NCBI GenBank assembly: GCA_017412115.1 | Contig: JAFPYR010000083.1 | Location: 1 to 64,000, forward strand | Length of the DNA stretch: 64,000 nt | From: Bacteroidales bacterium | Lineage (GTDB): Bacteria; Bacteroidota; Bacteroidia; Bacteroidales; UBA3824 | Direction: 5' to 3' | In this document: positions 26,680 to 35,773 of the stretch, piece by piece | Numbering within the stretch: the first letter of the stretch is position 1 | Layout of the letters: every line of letters begins with the position of its first letter | Position numbers and translations under genes: made by a program | Notes under the pieces: model-generated | Told to the model about the DNA's origin: nothing | Seen by the model: the letters and a program-made list of their open reading frames with translations, nothing else | Database searches by the model: none

Positions 26680-27771
26680 TTATTCCTCAGGTTCTCTTTC
26701 TTGTTCAGGGTCTTCTACTTTTTCTTCGTCAGAGAGGTCTGCCGAAAAATTATCTCCTTTCATTTGAGCCCTTACTTTGTCTTCGATTTCTTTTGAAAGT
26801 TCAGTATTTTCTTTGAGAAGTTGAAGCACGGCATCACGTCCCTGACCGATTTTGCTGTCGCCGTAGCTGAACCATGAACCGCTCTTTTTAACGATTCCCA
26901 TTTCAACAGCGGTGTCTACGAGTTCGCCCGTAAACGAAATACCCGTACCGAACATCAAATCGAATTCAGCTTTCTTGAACGGAGGCGCAACTTTGTTTTT
27001 AACAACTTTCACTTTGATTCTGCCGCCGATAACGTCCTCTCCGTCTTTGATTTGACCTATTCTGCGGACATCAAGTCTGAGAGAAGAATAGAATTTCAAA
27101 GCGTTACCGCCTGTTGTTGTTTCGGGATTGCCGAAAAGTACACCGATTTTGTCCCTCAACTGATTGATGAAAATTACGCAAGTATTTGTTTTAGAGATGT
27201 TTGCTGTAAGTTTTCTTAATGCTTGCGACATCAATCTTGCTTGAAGACCCATTTTAGAATCGCCCATTTCACCTTCGATTTCTGCTCTCGGGGTAAGTGC
27301 TGCAACGGAGTCAATAACGATAATGTCAAGTGCACCGGAGCGGATTAACGAGTCGGCAATTTCCAAGGCTTGTTCGCCGCAGTCGGGTTGTGAAATCAAA
27401 AGTTGTGAAACATCAACACCGAGATTTTCTGCGTAAGTGCGGTCAAAAGCGTGTTCGGCGTCGATTATTGCTGCAATTCCGCCGAGTTTCTGAGCCTCAG
27501 CAATAGCATGGATTGCAAGTGTTGTTTTACCTGAAGATTCCGGACCGAAAATTTCAATCACACGACCTCTCGGATAGCCTCCGATACCGATTGCAAAGTC
27601 CAATCCTAACGAGCCTGTCGGAATGCAGGGAATATCCTCGGTTACTTTGTCGCCGAGTTTCATAATCGTTCCCTTTCCGTAGTCTTTATCTATTTTGTCG
27701 AGCGCAAGTTGCAATGCTTTAAGACGTTCTGCTTTAGCATCAACAGGCGCGGCTGTTTCTTTTTTCGCCAT
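26680..27771 (-). CDS. recA: DNA recombination/repair protein RecA
   Basis: RecA forms filaments on single-stranded DNA, drives homologous strand exchange and triggers LexA-type self-cleavage. The open frame extends to 27837, but the ATG at 27771 (MAKKETAAP) is the normal RecA start and lies downstream of a good promoter; this gives 363 residues. Visible features are KGTIMKLGD, Walker A GPESSGKT, the DAEHAFD segment, the Walker B-like [22 protein letters not shown]2-region [20 protein letters not shown] and an acidic C-terminal tail. The length and motifs are ordinary. Confidence 0.97.
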   Translation of the reverse strand: MAKKETAAPVDAKAERLKALQLALDKIDKDYGKGTIMKLGDKVTEDIPCIPTGSLGLDFAIGIGGYPRGRVIEIFGPESSGKTTLAIHAIAEAQKLGGIAAIIDAEHAFDRTYAENLGVDVSQLLISQPDCGEQALEIADSLIRSGALDIIVIDSVAALTPRAEIEGEMGDSKMGLQARLMSQALRKLTANISKTNTCVIFINQLRDKIGVLFGNPETTTGGNALKFYSSLRLDVRRIGQIKDGEDVIGGRIKVKVVKNKVAPPFKKAEFDLMFGTGISFTGELVDTAVEMGIVKKSGSWFSYGDSKIGQGRDAVLQLLKENTELSKEIEDKVRAQMKGDNFSADLSDEEKVEDPEQEREPEE

Positions 27772-27806
27772 TTTTCTTTTTTTTATGTGGTTTAAAATTA
27801 TTCGTG

Positions 27807-27838
27807 CAAACGTAATAAATAATTTACGAAGTTGCAAA
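27807..27838 (-). promoter_or_regulatory. Predicted recA promoter
   Basis: Read on the minus strand: TTTG (complement of 27835-27838), a 20-base spacer, then TACGTTTG (complement of 27807-27814). This matches both halves of the Bacteroidota consensus TTTG-N19-21-TAnnTTTG and supports the recA start at 27771. No obvious LexA-type palindrome was seen. Confidence 0.7.
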
Positions 27839-27843
27839 TTTTT

Positions 27844-29025
27844 TTAGAATTCCGTTTCTGCTTTTTTCAAGAAATCACGGCATGAATCTTTGTGAACCAA
27901 AAGTCCTGTTGTTTTGGCTTTAACAAAATTGACGGAAACATAAAAAAATCCGTCAAGATTATTTGTTCTGCCCCAAGAGTTTTTCACTTTATAATATTTG
28001 TTGCCGTTTTGATCGGTTGCCGTGCCGATGATTTGCATTCCGTGGTCATCGGTTGTGTTACGGTTTTCAAAATCTATTTGACGGCTTTCCTGCGTTACGC
28101 TTATTTCCAAACCCGGTTTTGTAAGGCGTTTGGCTTTTTCGGCTTGTTTTTCAACGGGAAGGGCTTTAAAATCTTCAATTTGTTTTTTTGACATATTGTC
28201 AGTCTCAATTCCGGGCAGCAAAGCGTATCCGCGTCTGTAATCAAAACCGTCTTCCGAGATGTCGCTTGCCCACAAAACCGTGTGTCCTAACGCCAAAGAA
28301 TTGTCAATTATTGTTATCAAATCATCGACTTTAACATTCAGAAACAACGACCAACGCCAATTGTCAGGCAGCTCTAAGGCAATGTATTTGTAAAAATCGT
28401 GATGAGAAAACGATGTTACTTGGATATAATCCTCATATTTCAATTTGCAATAATCCTCGGCGAAACTTTTCGGAGTGTATGTTTTGCCTTGATATTCAAA
28501 TGTTTGAGGAATAGTGTCAAAAAAATCGTCCAAAAAGGAATTATATTCGTTTATCCAGTTTTGCGATACGAATTCTCTATCGGGCGAGGCGATAGAATCA
28601 ATGTAATTTTTCAATTTTTTTTCCAAATCGGAGTGGTCGATGTTAGAAGCCCCCGATTTAGTATTGGGATAATTATCTTCGGGCATCAAACCGTAATTTT
28701 TCATTATCGCGAAATTGTCCACAAAATAACTGCCTTCGCTAAATGTCATATTGCCATGAAGCATGACATATTTTTTGGCACGGTCAAGATAATTGTATCT
28801 GACAACGAACATTTCCGATAAATTCGGCGGATTTTTAACACCGTTTTTTATCATTTCGGATTCTATAAACGACATTGACGAAAAACACCAACACGTTCCT
28901 GAATAGCCTTGGTCCTGAACATTTGGACATTCTAAAACATTTTTGTCGGTAAAAATGAATTTGTTTTGAGCGTAACTTGTTATCAAACAAGAGCTTAGAA
29001 GTAATGTTGAAATTATTTTTTTCAT
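27844..29025 (-). CDS. Secreted C1-family (bleomycin hydrolase/PepC-like) cysteine peptidase
   Basis: This 393-residue papain-fold peptidase of the C1B type (aminopeptidase C/bleomycin hydrolase) has a signal peptide ending near residue 19 (ITSYA/Q), so it acts in the periplasm or outside. The oxyanion Gln39 and catalytic Cys45 are in QGYSGTCWCFSS. His328 is in DDHGMQIIG and Asn349 in VKNSWG, completing the triad. The long insertion between the two halves is normal for C1B enzymes. It lies upstream of recA with a 72-base gap that contains the recA promoter, so it is probably transcribed separately. The substrates are unknown. Confidence 0.88.
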   Translation of the reverse strand: MKKIISTLLLSSCLITSYAQNKFIFTDKNVLECPNVQDQGYSGTCWCFSSMSFIESEMIKNGVKNPPNLSEMFVVRYNYLDRAKKYVMLHGNMTFSEGSYFVDNFAIMKNYGLMPEDNYPNTKSGASNIDHSDLEKKLKNYIDSIASPDREFVSQNWINEYNSFLDDFFDTIPQTFEYQGKTYTPKSFAEDYCKLKYEDYIQVTSFSHHDFYKYIALELPDNWRWSLFLNVKVDDLITIIDNSLALGHTVLWASDISEDGFDYRRGYALLPGIETDNMSKKQIEDFKALPVEKQAEKAKRLTKPGLEISVTQESRQIDFENRNTTDDHGMQIIGTATDQNGNKYYKVKNSWGRTNNLDGFFYVSVNFVKAKTTGLLVHKDSCRDFLKKAETEF

Positions 29026-29052
29026 GATTCTTATTTCTTAATTTTAATTTTA

Positions 29053-29060
29053 CAAAGTTA
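29053..29060 (-). promoter_or_regulatory. Putative -7 element (TAACTTTG) for the C1 peptidase gene
   Basis: The complement of 29053-29060 reads TAACTTTG, an exact TAnnTTTG, about 27 bases before the peptidase ATG. No well-spaced -33 TTTG is seen. Confidence 0.5.
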
Positions 29061-29108
29061 AACATTTATTTTTAATTAAAATACTGACAATTTGGCAGTA
29101 AAAATATA

Positions 29109-29138
29109 TTGGCAACATATTTGATTTATTTAACTTTG
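29109..29138 (+). promoter_or_regulatory. Predicted grpE-dnaJ promoter
   Basis: TTGG begins at 29109 and TAACTTTG covers 29131-29138, with 19 bases between the TTG and the box. This is a close match to the Bacteroidota -33/-7 consensus. Transcription would start near 29145, about 16 bases before the grpE ATG. No CIRCE-type (TTAGCACTC) heat-shock repeat is present. Confidence 0.7.
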
Positions 29139-29160
29139 CAATCAAAAAAATAGGAACAAG

Positions 29161-29865
29161 ATGTCAAAAAGAAACAGAAGAAAACACTTTGATAATAAGA
29201 AAGTTAATAAACAAAATATTACGATGGAACAAAAAACCGCTAATTCTGAGGCTCAGGAAACTGATTCTCAGACTGAAAATTTGTCAGAAAATGACGTACA
29301 AAATGTCAGCGCTGACACACAAACTGACAGTCAGACACGATCTTCTGACAATGTGTCGGAAGAAAAATCTGACAATATGACAGAAGAAAGCACTTCAGAA
29401 GGAGAAAATTCTGCTCCTAAAGAAGAAAATTTTGAAGAAAAATACAATGAACTCAACGACAGATATTTGCGTCTGATGGCAGAGTTTGACAATTACCGCA
29501 AACGTACTCTTAAAGAGAAAATGGAGCTTACCAAAAACGGCGGCGAGGATGTTTTGAAAGGCATTTTACCCGTTGTTGATAATATGGAAAGAGCCATGAA
29601 ATCTATGGAAACGGCTACGGATACCGAAGCGGTGAAGGAAGGTATTAATTTGATTTACAAGAAATTCCAGGAATTTTTGACCGGCAAGGGTTTGAAAGAA
29701 ATTGAGGCTCAAGGCTTGGACCTTGATACCGACAAACACGAAGCCGTTACCAAATTTCCTGCTCCGAGCGAGGATTTAAAAGGTAAAATCATTGACGTAA
29801 TCGAAAAAGGCTATACCCTTAACGACAAGGTTATCCGTTACGCTAAAGTTGTTATAGGAGAGTAA
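29161..29865 (+). CDS. grpE: Nucleotide exchange factor GrpE
   Basis: This 234-residue co-chaperone opens the DnaK nucleotide pocket to release ADP. A long charged, Ser/Thr/Gln-rich N-terminal extension (about 1-85) is followed by the coiled-coil dimer helix (YNELNDRYLRLMAEFDNYRKRT) and the C-terminal beta domain with the GrpE signature (HEAVTKFPAPSEDLKGKIIDVIEKGYTLND region). The ATG at 29161 is preferred over an internal ATG at 29224 because it directly follows the predicted promoter. dnaJ starts 6 bases downstream. dnaK is not in this window. Confidence 0.95.
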   Translation: MSKRNRRKHFDNKKVNKQNITMEQKTANSEAQETDSQTENLSENDVQNVSADTQTDSQTRSSDNVSEEKSDNMTEESTSEGENSAPKEENFEEKYNELNDRYLRLMAEFDNYRKRTLKEKMELTKNGGEDVLKGILPVVDNMERAMKSMETATDTEAVKEGINLIYKKFQEFLTGKGLKEIEAQGLDLDTDKHEAVTKFPAPSEDLKGKIIDVIEKGYTLNDKVIRYAKVVIGE

Positions 29866-29871
29866 TTTATC

Positions 29872-31032
29872 ATGGCAGAAAAGAGAGATTATTACGAGGT
29901 ACTCGGTGTTGAAAAAGGTGCTTCAAAAGACGATATTAAAAAAGCTTACCGTAAATTGGCTATGAAATATCACCCTGACAGAAATCCGGGTGATAAAGAG
30001 GCTGAAGAAAAATTTAAGGAAGCTGCCGAGGCATACGAAGTTTTGAGCGACGATCAAAAACGTGCGCGTTATGACCAATTCGGACACGCCGGAATGCAAG
30101 GTGGCGGTGCGGGCGGTTTTAATATGGACATTGAAGATATTTTCTCGAACTTCGGAGATATTTTCGGCGGTTTCGGTTTCGGCGGATTTTCTGGTTCGCG
30201 CGGCGGTTCAAGACAGAGAGTCAATAAGGGTTCTAATTTGAGAATCAAAGTAAAACTCACCTTGAAAGAGATAGCCGAAGGTGCAGAGAAAAAACTGAAA
30301 GTAAAAAAATATTGTTCTTGTCAGGCTTGTAGCGGTACGGGTGCGCAAGGCGGCAAAGGCGGTACTGAAACTTGTCCTACTTGTCACGGCACAGGTGTTA
30401 TAACTCAGGTTAGAAACACGATGTTAGGTCAAATGCGCAGCACTTCACCGTGTCCTAACTGCGGCGGAACGGGAACTGTTATCAAAAACAAATGTACTTC
30501 ATGCGCCGGTACGGGTATCGTTCAAGGCGAGGAAGTTATCACGATTAATATTCCTGCCGGTGTAACAGACGGTATGTCAATGACGGTTTCAGGCAAAGGT
30601 AACGCAGCAAGAAACGGCGGTGTTAATGGCGATTTGATTGTTGTTTTTGAAGAAGAACCGGATCCGCTCTTGACAAGGGAAGATAATAATTTGATTTATA
30701 AACTTAACATCAGTGTTCCTGATGCAATTTTGGGTACAACGGCTGAAATTCCGACAATTTCAGGAAAAGTTAAATTCAAAGTTGAAGCAGGTACTCAGCC
30801 GGGCAGCATTTTGAGGCTGAAAGGCAAAGGTTTACCGACTTACGGTGAATACGGTCGTGGTGATTTGTTAGTTTTGGTAAATGTTTGGATTCCTAATTCT
30901 AAAAATCTTTCACGCTCAGAAGTTAAGTGTATTGAAGACCTTCAGAAATCTGAAAATTTCGGAGCAAAAACCTCTGATACATCATCAAAAAGTTCAGGTT
31001 CGATTTTCGATAGATTGTTCGGAAAGGATTAA
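29872..31032 (+). CDS. dnaJ: Chaperone protein DnaJ
   Basis: This 386-residue type I J-protein stimulates the DnaK ATPase and hands over unfolded clients. The J-domain has HPD at 34-36. A Gly/Phe-rich linker (about 75-115, [13 protein letters not shown]) follows. The zinc-binding region has four CxxCxGxG modules: [24 protein letters not shown] and CTSCAGTG. The two C-terminal substrate-binding beta domains include [12 protein letters not shown] and [12 protein letters not shown]. The length is normal. It is co-transcribed with grpE and ends at a bidirectional terminator. Confidence 0.97.
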   Translation: MAEKRDYYEVLGVEKGASKDDIKKAYRKLAMKYHPDRNPGDKEAEEKFKEAAEAYEVLSDDQKRARYDQFGHAGMQGGGAGGFNMDIEDIFSNFGDIFGGFGFGGFSGSRGGSRQRVNKGSNLRIKVKLTLKEIAEGAEKKLKVKKYCSCQACSGTGAQGGKGGTETCPTCHGTGVITQVRNTMLGQMRSTSPCPNCGGTGTVIKNKCTSCAGTGIVQGEEVITINIPAGVTDGMSMTVSGKGNAARNGGVNGDLIVVFEEEPDPLLTREDNNLIYKLNISVPDAILGTTAEIPTISGKVKFKVEAGTQPGSILRLKGKGLPTYGEYGRGDLLVLVNVWIPNSKNLSRSEVKCIEDLQKSENFGAKTSDTSSKSSGSIFDRLFGKD

Positions 31033-31041
31033 TAAAAAAAA

Positions 31042-31069
31042 GGAACTGCCGAAAGCAGTTCTTTTTTTT
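31042..31069. terminator. Bidirectional terminator between dnaJ and dprA
   Basis: GAACTGC (31043-31049) and GCAGTTC (31055-31061) with a 5-base loop are flanked by A7 on the left and T8 on the right. It therefore works as an intrinsic terminator for dnaJ (+) and for dprA (-), which converge here. Confidence 0.92.
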
Positions 31070-31075
31070 GTATTA

Positions 31076-32191
31076 TTATCTTGCTTCAAATTTTTTACCC
31101 GGATACGAATTTATCAAATCCTTAAATTCCATTGTTAAAAGTATTGACGCTAATTCGGGTTGGGGAATTTCTGTTAGAGCCGATAAAACATCAATATGTG
31201 TCTGACCTTTTGAGCGTAAAACGTCTATGATTTTTATCTCTTTCGGTGTTAATGTTTCAAGTGCTAAAGAGGTCTGTTCGGGTGTGTTTTTTTTGCTTTT
31301 TGTCCATCCCATAAGACGTTGTAAATCTTCCGCTGAGGTTATTAAAGAGGCTTTTCCAGTGCTGATTAAATTGTTGCAACCGGCATACAAACTATCGGAA
31401 GCTCTTCCCGGAAACGCAAAAACATCTCTTTTATAATCAATTGCATCTTCTACCGTGATGAGTGCTCCGCCTTTTATTTTGCTTTGAGCTACGATTAACG
31501 CATCGCAAAGCCCGGCTATGATGCGGTTTCGGGACGGAAAATTAGATTTGCTGACGGGTTCGCCGTAATAGTATTCCGTCATTAACATTCCTTGATTGTG
31601 GATTATGTCGCTTGCTAATTTTCGGTTTGTGGAGGGATAAATCATGTGGAGACCGTGTCCTAAAACGGCTGCTGTCGGTATTTGAAATTTTAATGCCGCT
31701 TGATGCGCAAAACTATCCGCTCCGGCTGCTAATCCGCTGATTATTATTGCGTTAATGTCATTTTCTTTTAAATCCTTGACTAACGAAAAGATATTGTTTT
31801 TGCAATCGGCATCAGCATCTCTTGTCCCGACAATGCCTACGGTACGGCTAAAGTCGAAGTTGATGTTTCCGAGCGAGAAAAACATTGCCGGAGAATCAGA
31901 ACATTGTGCCAATTTTCTCGGATAATTGTTTTCTTTGTAATATGTAACGTTAATTTTATGCGTTAAACAAGTATCAATCTGATTTTTAGCCATATCCAAA
32001 ACTTTTCCGTTTATAATACGGTTTTTAATTTCTTCGGATATAACTTTTTTTTCGACAAATTCATTTAAATTCTCGAAAAAATATTTTTCAGATTGAGCAT
32101 TTGCCATAATTTTTTTTACACCGGCACTGCCTACACCGGGAATCATGTTGAGCGCAACAACGTACAAAGCGTCCTGACTTTTCAGATCCAT
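31076..32191 (-). CDS. dprA: DNA-processing protein DprA
   Basis: This 371-residue DprA/Smf protein protects incoming single-stranded DNA and loads RecA during natural transformation; many non-competent bacteria also have it. An N-terminal helix-hairpin-helix-like region (LNMIPGVGSAGVKKIM) is followed by the DprA Rossmann fold with VGTRDADADCK, IISGLAAGADSFAHQAAL, the NFPSRNRIIAGLCDALIVAQ core and DVFAFPGRASDSLYAGCNNLI. A winged-helix DprA_WH-type domain lies at about 305-371. It starts 3 bases after the permease gene stop and is the last gene of the tgt-permease-dprA unit. Confidence 0.95.
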   Translation of the reverse strand: MDLKSQDALYVVALNMIPGVGSAGVKKIMANAQSEKYFFENLNEFVEKKVISEEIKNRIINGKVLDMAKNQIDTCLTHKINVTYYKENNYPRKLAQCSDSPAMFFSLGNINFDFSRTVGIVGTRDADADCKNNIFSLVKDLKENDINAIIISGLAAGADSFAHQAALKFQIPTAAVLGHGLHMIYPSTNRKLASDIIHNQGMLMTEYYYGEPVSKSNFPSRNRIIAGLCDALIVAQSKIKGGALITVEDAIDYKRDVFAFPGRASDSLYAGCNNLISTGKASLITSAEDLQRLMGWTKSKKNTPEQTSLALETLTPKEIKIIDVLRSKGQTHIDVLSALTEIPQPELASILLTMEFKDLINSYPGKKFEAR

Positions 32192-32194
32192 TTT

Positions 32195-33274
32195 TTATTT
32201 CGGGGCTTTAAAGTACAACACTATTCCGATTATTGTATAAATTATGTTCGGTATCCAAACCGCTAAAAGCGGGGGCAATGAACTTCCGATTGCAAACTGT
32301 GTAAAAATCTGCATGAACAGTATGTAACTGAAACTCAGTCCTAAACCGACTCCAAGATTAATACCCATTCCGCCTCTGACTTTTTTGCAAGAAAGTGTTA
32401 CGCCGATTAGCGTTAAAATAAAACACGCAAAAGGATACGAAATTCTACGGTAACTTTCCACTTCAAAAACTTCGATGTTTTCGCTTCCGCGTCTTCTTTG
32501 TTCGTCGATATATTCGTGAAGTTCGTCCGAATTTAGGGTTTCAATCTGACTTAAACGCTGATTGAAATCGGTCGGTAAAATTGCCAAAACCGTATCCATA
32601 CTTTTGCCCGTTACGACGGAATCTCCGTTTTCGGTAATGTAGCGGATATAATAATTCTGAATTTTCCATTTTTGAAGTGTGGAATCCCAAATTATATTGT
32701 CGCTCATGAGCTTTTCTTTCATCTCCTTGCCGTTGAATTTTTCCCAGCTGAAACGGTAGCCGATGTTGGAGGCGGCATTATAAGACTGCAAATAAAGTCG
32801 CGTAGAATCGTTCACTTGTCTGTGAATATTTCTTGCGTTATTAACGTAAGCTCTTTTGATATAAGTGTTTTCAAAATTCAGACGTATGGCAGTTGCCGGA
32901 GGAATAACGTACGCACTAAGCACATACGAGAGCAACGCCAAAACAAAAGCTGATTCAAAATAAGGTACTAATAATCGTCGAAAACTTATTCCGGCACTTA
33001 AAATGGCTATGATTTCGGAGTTGTTGGCAAGTTTCGAGGTAAAAAATATCACCGAAATGAATATGAACAAAAACATGAACATATTAGCATAATAAGGCGC
33101 AAAGTTTACGTAATAATCGAAAACTATCGCCTCAAAAGGTGCTTTTTTCTCCATAAAATCATCGAGTTTTTCCTGAATGTCAAAAACGATGATTATCGAA
33201 ATCAGAAGCAACAACGAATAAAAAAACGTTCCTAAAAATTTTTTTATTAAATATCTGTCTAATATCGTAAACAT
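32195..33274 (-). CDS. LptF/LptG (YjgP/YjgQ) family permease
   Basis: This 359-residue inner-membrane protein belongs to the family that, with the LptB ATPase, extracts lipopolysaccharide from the inner membrane. The start MFTILDRYLIKKFLGTFFYS is typical. TM helices lie at about 14-34, 55-78 and 100-120, then a periplasmic beta-jellyroll domain (about 140-265), then three C-terminal TM helices (FACFILTLIGVTLSC, LGVGLGLSFSYILFMQIF, IPNIIYTIIGIVLYF). The conserved coupling segment ILSAGISFRRLL is present after the second TM. LptF and LptG cannot be told apart with certainty here. In Bacteroidota this gene often neighbours tgt, as it does here. Confidence 0.9.
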   Translation of the reverse strand: MFTILDRYLIKKFLGTFFYSLLLLISIIIVFDIQEKLDDFMEKKAPFEAIVFDYYVNFAPYYANMFMFLFIFISVIFFTSKLANNSEIIAILSAGISFRRLLVPYFESAFVLALLSYVLSAYVIPPATAIRLNFENTYIKRAYVNNARNIHRQVNDSTRLYLQSYNAASNIGYRFSWEKFNGKEMKEKLMSDNIIWDSTLQKWKIQNYYIRYITENGDSVVTGKSMDTVLAILPTDFNQRLSQIETLNSDELHEYIDEQRRRGSENIEVFEVESYRRISYPFACFILTLIGVTLSCKKVRGGMGINLGVGLGLSFSYILFMQIFTQFAIGSSLPPLLAVWIPNIIYTIIGIVLYFKAPK

Positions 33275-33307
33275 TTTTAATGCTTAAATTTTTTTTTTTA
33301 TCATTAT

Positions 33308-33361
33308 GCATTATGAATTGTGCATTATGAATTGTGCATTATGAATTGTGCATTATGAATT
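33308..33361. repeat. Tandem 14-base repeat, 3.9 copies
   Basis: GCATTATGAATTGT is repeated perfectly at 33308, 33322 and 33336, with a fourth 12-base copy at 33350. It fills the gap between the tgt stop and the permease start and encodes nothing. A related AATTCATAATTCATAATTG run is found at 44831. Confidence 0.9.
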
Positions 33362-33363
33362 CC

Positions 33364-34494
33364 TCATAACCGTTCCATCATTTTTTTAGCGGCGTTGTCT
33401 TTCCAATCAGCGAAAGAGCCGTCAAGTATTCTTTGGCGTATTTCTTTGACAAGTGCGAGGTAGAATGCAAGGTTGTGAATACTTGCAATTTGCGATGCTA
33501 ATCTTTCACCGGCTATTGTCAAATGTCTTAAATATGCTTTTGAATAATATTTATCGACGTATGATGTGCCATCGGGGTCGAGCTCTGAGAAATCGTTTTT
33601 CCACTTTTCGTTTTTGATGTTGATAGTTCCGTTTTTGGTGAAAAGCATTCCGTTGCGACCGTTTCTTGTCGGCATTACGCAGTCAAACATATCAACACCT
33701 CTTGCAACGCCTTCAATAATGTTAGCCGGTGTGCCGACACCCATTAAATAACGCGGTTTGTCTTTCGGTAAAATATTATTGACAACTTCAATCATTTCGT
33801 ACATTTTATCAACGGGTTCGCCGACCGAAAGTCCGCCGATAGCGTTTGCCTCCATACCTTGCGAGGCGATAAACTCCGCTGACTTTTCTCTCAAATCTTT
33901 GTACACAGAGCCTTGAACGATAGGTAGATACGCTTGCGAATAGCCGTAAAGCGGTTCTGTTTCTTTATAATGTTTTACACCGCGTTCAAGCCAAGAGTGA
34001 GTTATGTTTAAAGATTTTTTGGCATAATCGTATGTGCAAGGGTATGGTGTGCACTCGTCTAAGGCCATCATAAAATCGCTGCCGATAATTCTTTCGGTAT
34101 CAACGACGTTTTCCGGCGTAAAAATATGTTTTGAACCGTCAATATGAGAGCGGAAAGTAACACCTTCTTTTGTGATTTTACGGTTTTCGGCAAGTGAAAA
34201 AACTTGAAATCCGCCGCTGTCTGTCAGAATTGAGCGATTCCAGTTGATGAATTTGTGCAAACCGCCTGCGTTTCTGATTATTTCCATGCCGGGGCGCAGA
34301 TAAAGGTGATAAGTGTTTCCCAAAATGATTTTAGCGTCGATGTCATCGGAAAGTTCCCTTTGATGAACACCTTTAACGCTTCCAACCGTGCCTACGGGCA
34401 TGAAAATTGGGGTTTGAATTTCGCCGTGTGCCGTTGTTATAACGCCTGCACGTGCAGAGGTCCGTGTATCTGAATGTGTAATTTCAAAATTCAT
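33364..34494 (-). CDS. tgt: Queuine/preQ1 tRNA-ribosyltransferase
   Basis: This 376-residue tRNA-guanine transglycosylase exchanges G34 of GUN anticodons for the queuosine precursor. The frame extends to 34521, but MNFEITHSDTRTSARAG at 34494 is the conventional start and lies correctly after a strong promoter. Visible are TPIFMPVGTVGSVKGV, the LGNTYHLYLRPG segment, the catalytic region TDSGGFQVFSLA, GGLSVGEP and the nucleophile region FDCVMPTRNGRNGMLF. The zinc ligands common to this family (CxCxxC...H) are missing: the region after the active site reads YVDKYYSKAYLRHL. Some Bacteroidota TGTs share this loss. Tgt heads a unit with the permease and dprA. Confidence 0.94.
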   Translation of the reverse strand: MNFEITHSDTRTSARAGVITTAHGEIQTPIFMPVGTVGSVKGVHQRELSDDIDAKIILGNTYHLYLRPGMEIIRNAGGLHKFINWNRSILTDSGGFQVFSLAENRKITKEGVTFRSHIDGSKHIFTPENVVDTERIIGSDFMMALDECTPYPCTYDYAKKSLNITHSWLERGVKHYKETEPLYGYSQAYLPIVQGSVYKDLREKSAEFIASQGMEANAIGGLSVGEPVDKMYEMIEVVNNILPKDKPRYLMGVGTPANIIEGVARGVDMFDCVMPTRNGRNGMLFTKNGTINIKNEKWKNDFSELDPDGTSYVDKYYSKAYLRHLTIAGERLASQIASIHNLAFYLALVKEIRQRILDGSFADWKDNAAKKMMERL

Positions 34495-34518
34495 GTCAAA
34501 ATCTTTTTTATTAGGGTA

Positions 34519-34550
34519 CAAAGTTAGTTTTTTTGCAAGTAATATCCAAA
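34519..34550 (-). promoter_or_regulatory. Predicted tgt promoter
   Basis: On the minus strand: TTTG (complement of 34547-34550), 20 bases, TAACTTTG (complement of 34519-34526). Both consensus halves match and the box lies 24 bases from the chosen tgt ATG. Confidence 0.7.
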
Positions 34551-34591
34551 AAAGATGATTTTTTTATGTTAAAATTTTTTAATAACAAAAA

Positions 34592-35773
34592 ATGATTTTA
34601 AATTTGCAGAATTATATGATGGAAATTTTTAACAGGTTTTTAGGAATTGTAACGGACTTTAGTTGCCGTGAATTTTGGTTTTTATGTGCGTTAGTCCTGT
34701 TTTGGCTGATACAAATGTGTTATTATTTGTTTGTATTTCTTAGGATTTGCGGCAAAAAAAAACCGGGAGAATATGTAGCAGCGATGCCCGTTTCGGTGAT
34801 AATATGCGCTAAAAACGAGTCAGACAACCTTAAAGAAAGACTAAAATACGTTTTGGAGCAGGATTATCCCGATTTTGAGGTTATTGTAGTAAATGATCAG
34901 AGTACGGACGATACGGAACTCGTTTTGGACGAGTACAAACAACAATACAAAAATCTTTACGTAACGGAGATTTCTCATGATAGGAACTTCCGTCAAGGAA
35001 AAAAATTAGCATTGACTATCGGTATAAAAGCTGCTAAACACGAATGGTTACTTTTGACCGATGCTGATTGTATGCCTGTAAGCAAATATTGGATTCGTAC
35101 TATGAGTCAATATTTTACGGACAAAAACGATTTCGTTTTGGGTTACGGCGGCTACGAACAGCAAAAAGGTTTTGTTAACAAAATAATCCGTTACGATGCC
35201 GGTTTTATTGCAATGCAATATTACACATTGGCGGAGGCAGGAATGCCGTACATGGGTGTAGGCAGAAATTTGGCTTACAGAAAATCGCTTTTTGAAAAAA
35301 CACGTGGTTTTGCCTCTCATAGTCGTCTTATGTCGGGCGATGATGATATTTTTGTTAATGACAATGCTAAAAAGAAACGTGTCGGACTCTCTTATAATCC
35401 TGATTCGTTTACCTCATGTATTCCGAAAAACTCTTTTTCGGACTGGTGCAGTCAAAAGCAAAGACATTATACGGCATCGGAAAGATATAAGTCATGGCAT
35501 AAATTCGTTTTAGGGCTTGAACCGTTTTCAAGGTCGGCGTTTTATGTGCTGTGTATTGTTTTGTCGTTTTTTCCGCCGTTGTATATTGCAACTGCGGGAC
35601 TTTTCCTTATAAGATACGGCGTTTTTATCTCCGTGATTGCGGGAATGACAAGAAAATTTAAAATCAAAAATATAAAAGCCGTTGCACTTTTGTTGGATTT
35701 TATTTTGCCTTATATTAATTTTGTGCAATATGTTTTGGGTAAAAAACGTAAAGAACGATTAAAATGGAAGTAA
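34592..35773 (+). CDS. Membrane-associated glycosyltransferase, family 2
   Basis: This 393-residue GT2 enzyme has an N-terminal TM helix (FWFLCALVLFWLIQMCYYLFVFL, about 31-53), a GT-A domain and C-terminal TM helices (about 310-330 and 340-362). Motifs are PVSVIICAKNE, VVNDQSTDDTE, LLLTDADCMP (metal-binding DxD-like), MSGDDDIFVN (ED-type acceptor motif) and SWCSQKQRHYTA in place of the processive QxxRW. It probably builds an envelope glycan or glycolipid; the sugar is unknown. A TAAATTTG box at 34599-34606 lies inside the 5' end, so the ATG at 34616 or 34619 may be the true start. The gene overlaps the following sigma factor by 10 bases. Confidence 0.88.
   Translation: MILNLQNYMMEIFNRFLGIVTDFSCREFWFLCALVLFWLIQMCYYLFVFLRICGKKKPGEYVAAMPVSVIICAKNESDNLKERLKYVLEQDYPDFEVIVVNDQSTDDTELVLDEYKQQYKNLYVTEISHDRNFRQGKKLALTIGIKAAKHEWLLLTDADCMPVSKYWIRTMSQYFTDKNDFVLGYGGYEQQKGFVNKIIRYDAGFIAMQYYTLAEAGMPYMGVGRNLAYRKSLFEKTRGFASHSRLMSGDDDIFVNDNAKKKRVGLSYNPDSFTSCIPKNSFSDWCSQKQRHYTASERYKSWHKFVLGLEPFSRSAFYVLCIVLSFFPPLYIATAGLFLIRYGVFISVIAGMTRKFKIKNIKAVALLLDFILPYINFVQYVLGKKRKERLKWK

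Noticed and set aside
27772-27837. N-terminal 22-residue extension of RecA
   Set aside because: It covers the predicted promoter, and RecA normally starts at MAKK.
28399-28821. A 140-codon + strand frame inside the C1 peptidase gene
   Set aside because: It is antisense to a well-supported gene and has a random-looking composition.
34304-34412. Possible frameshift in tgt because the zinc site was not found
   Set aside because: The frame is continuous and the other motifs are in order; loss of the zinc ligands is a better reading than a frameshift.
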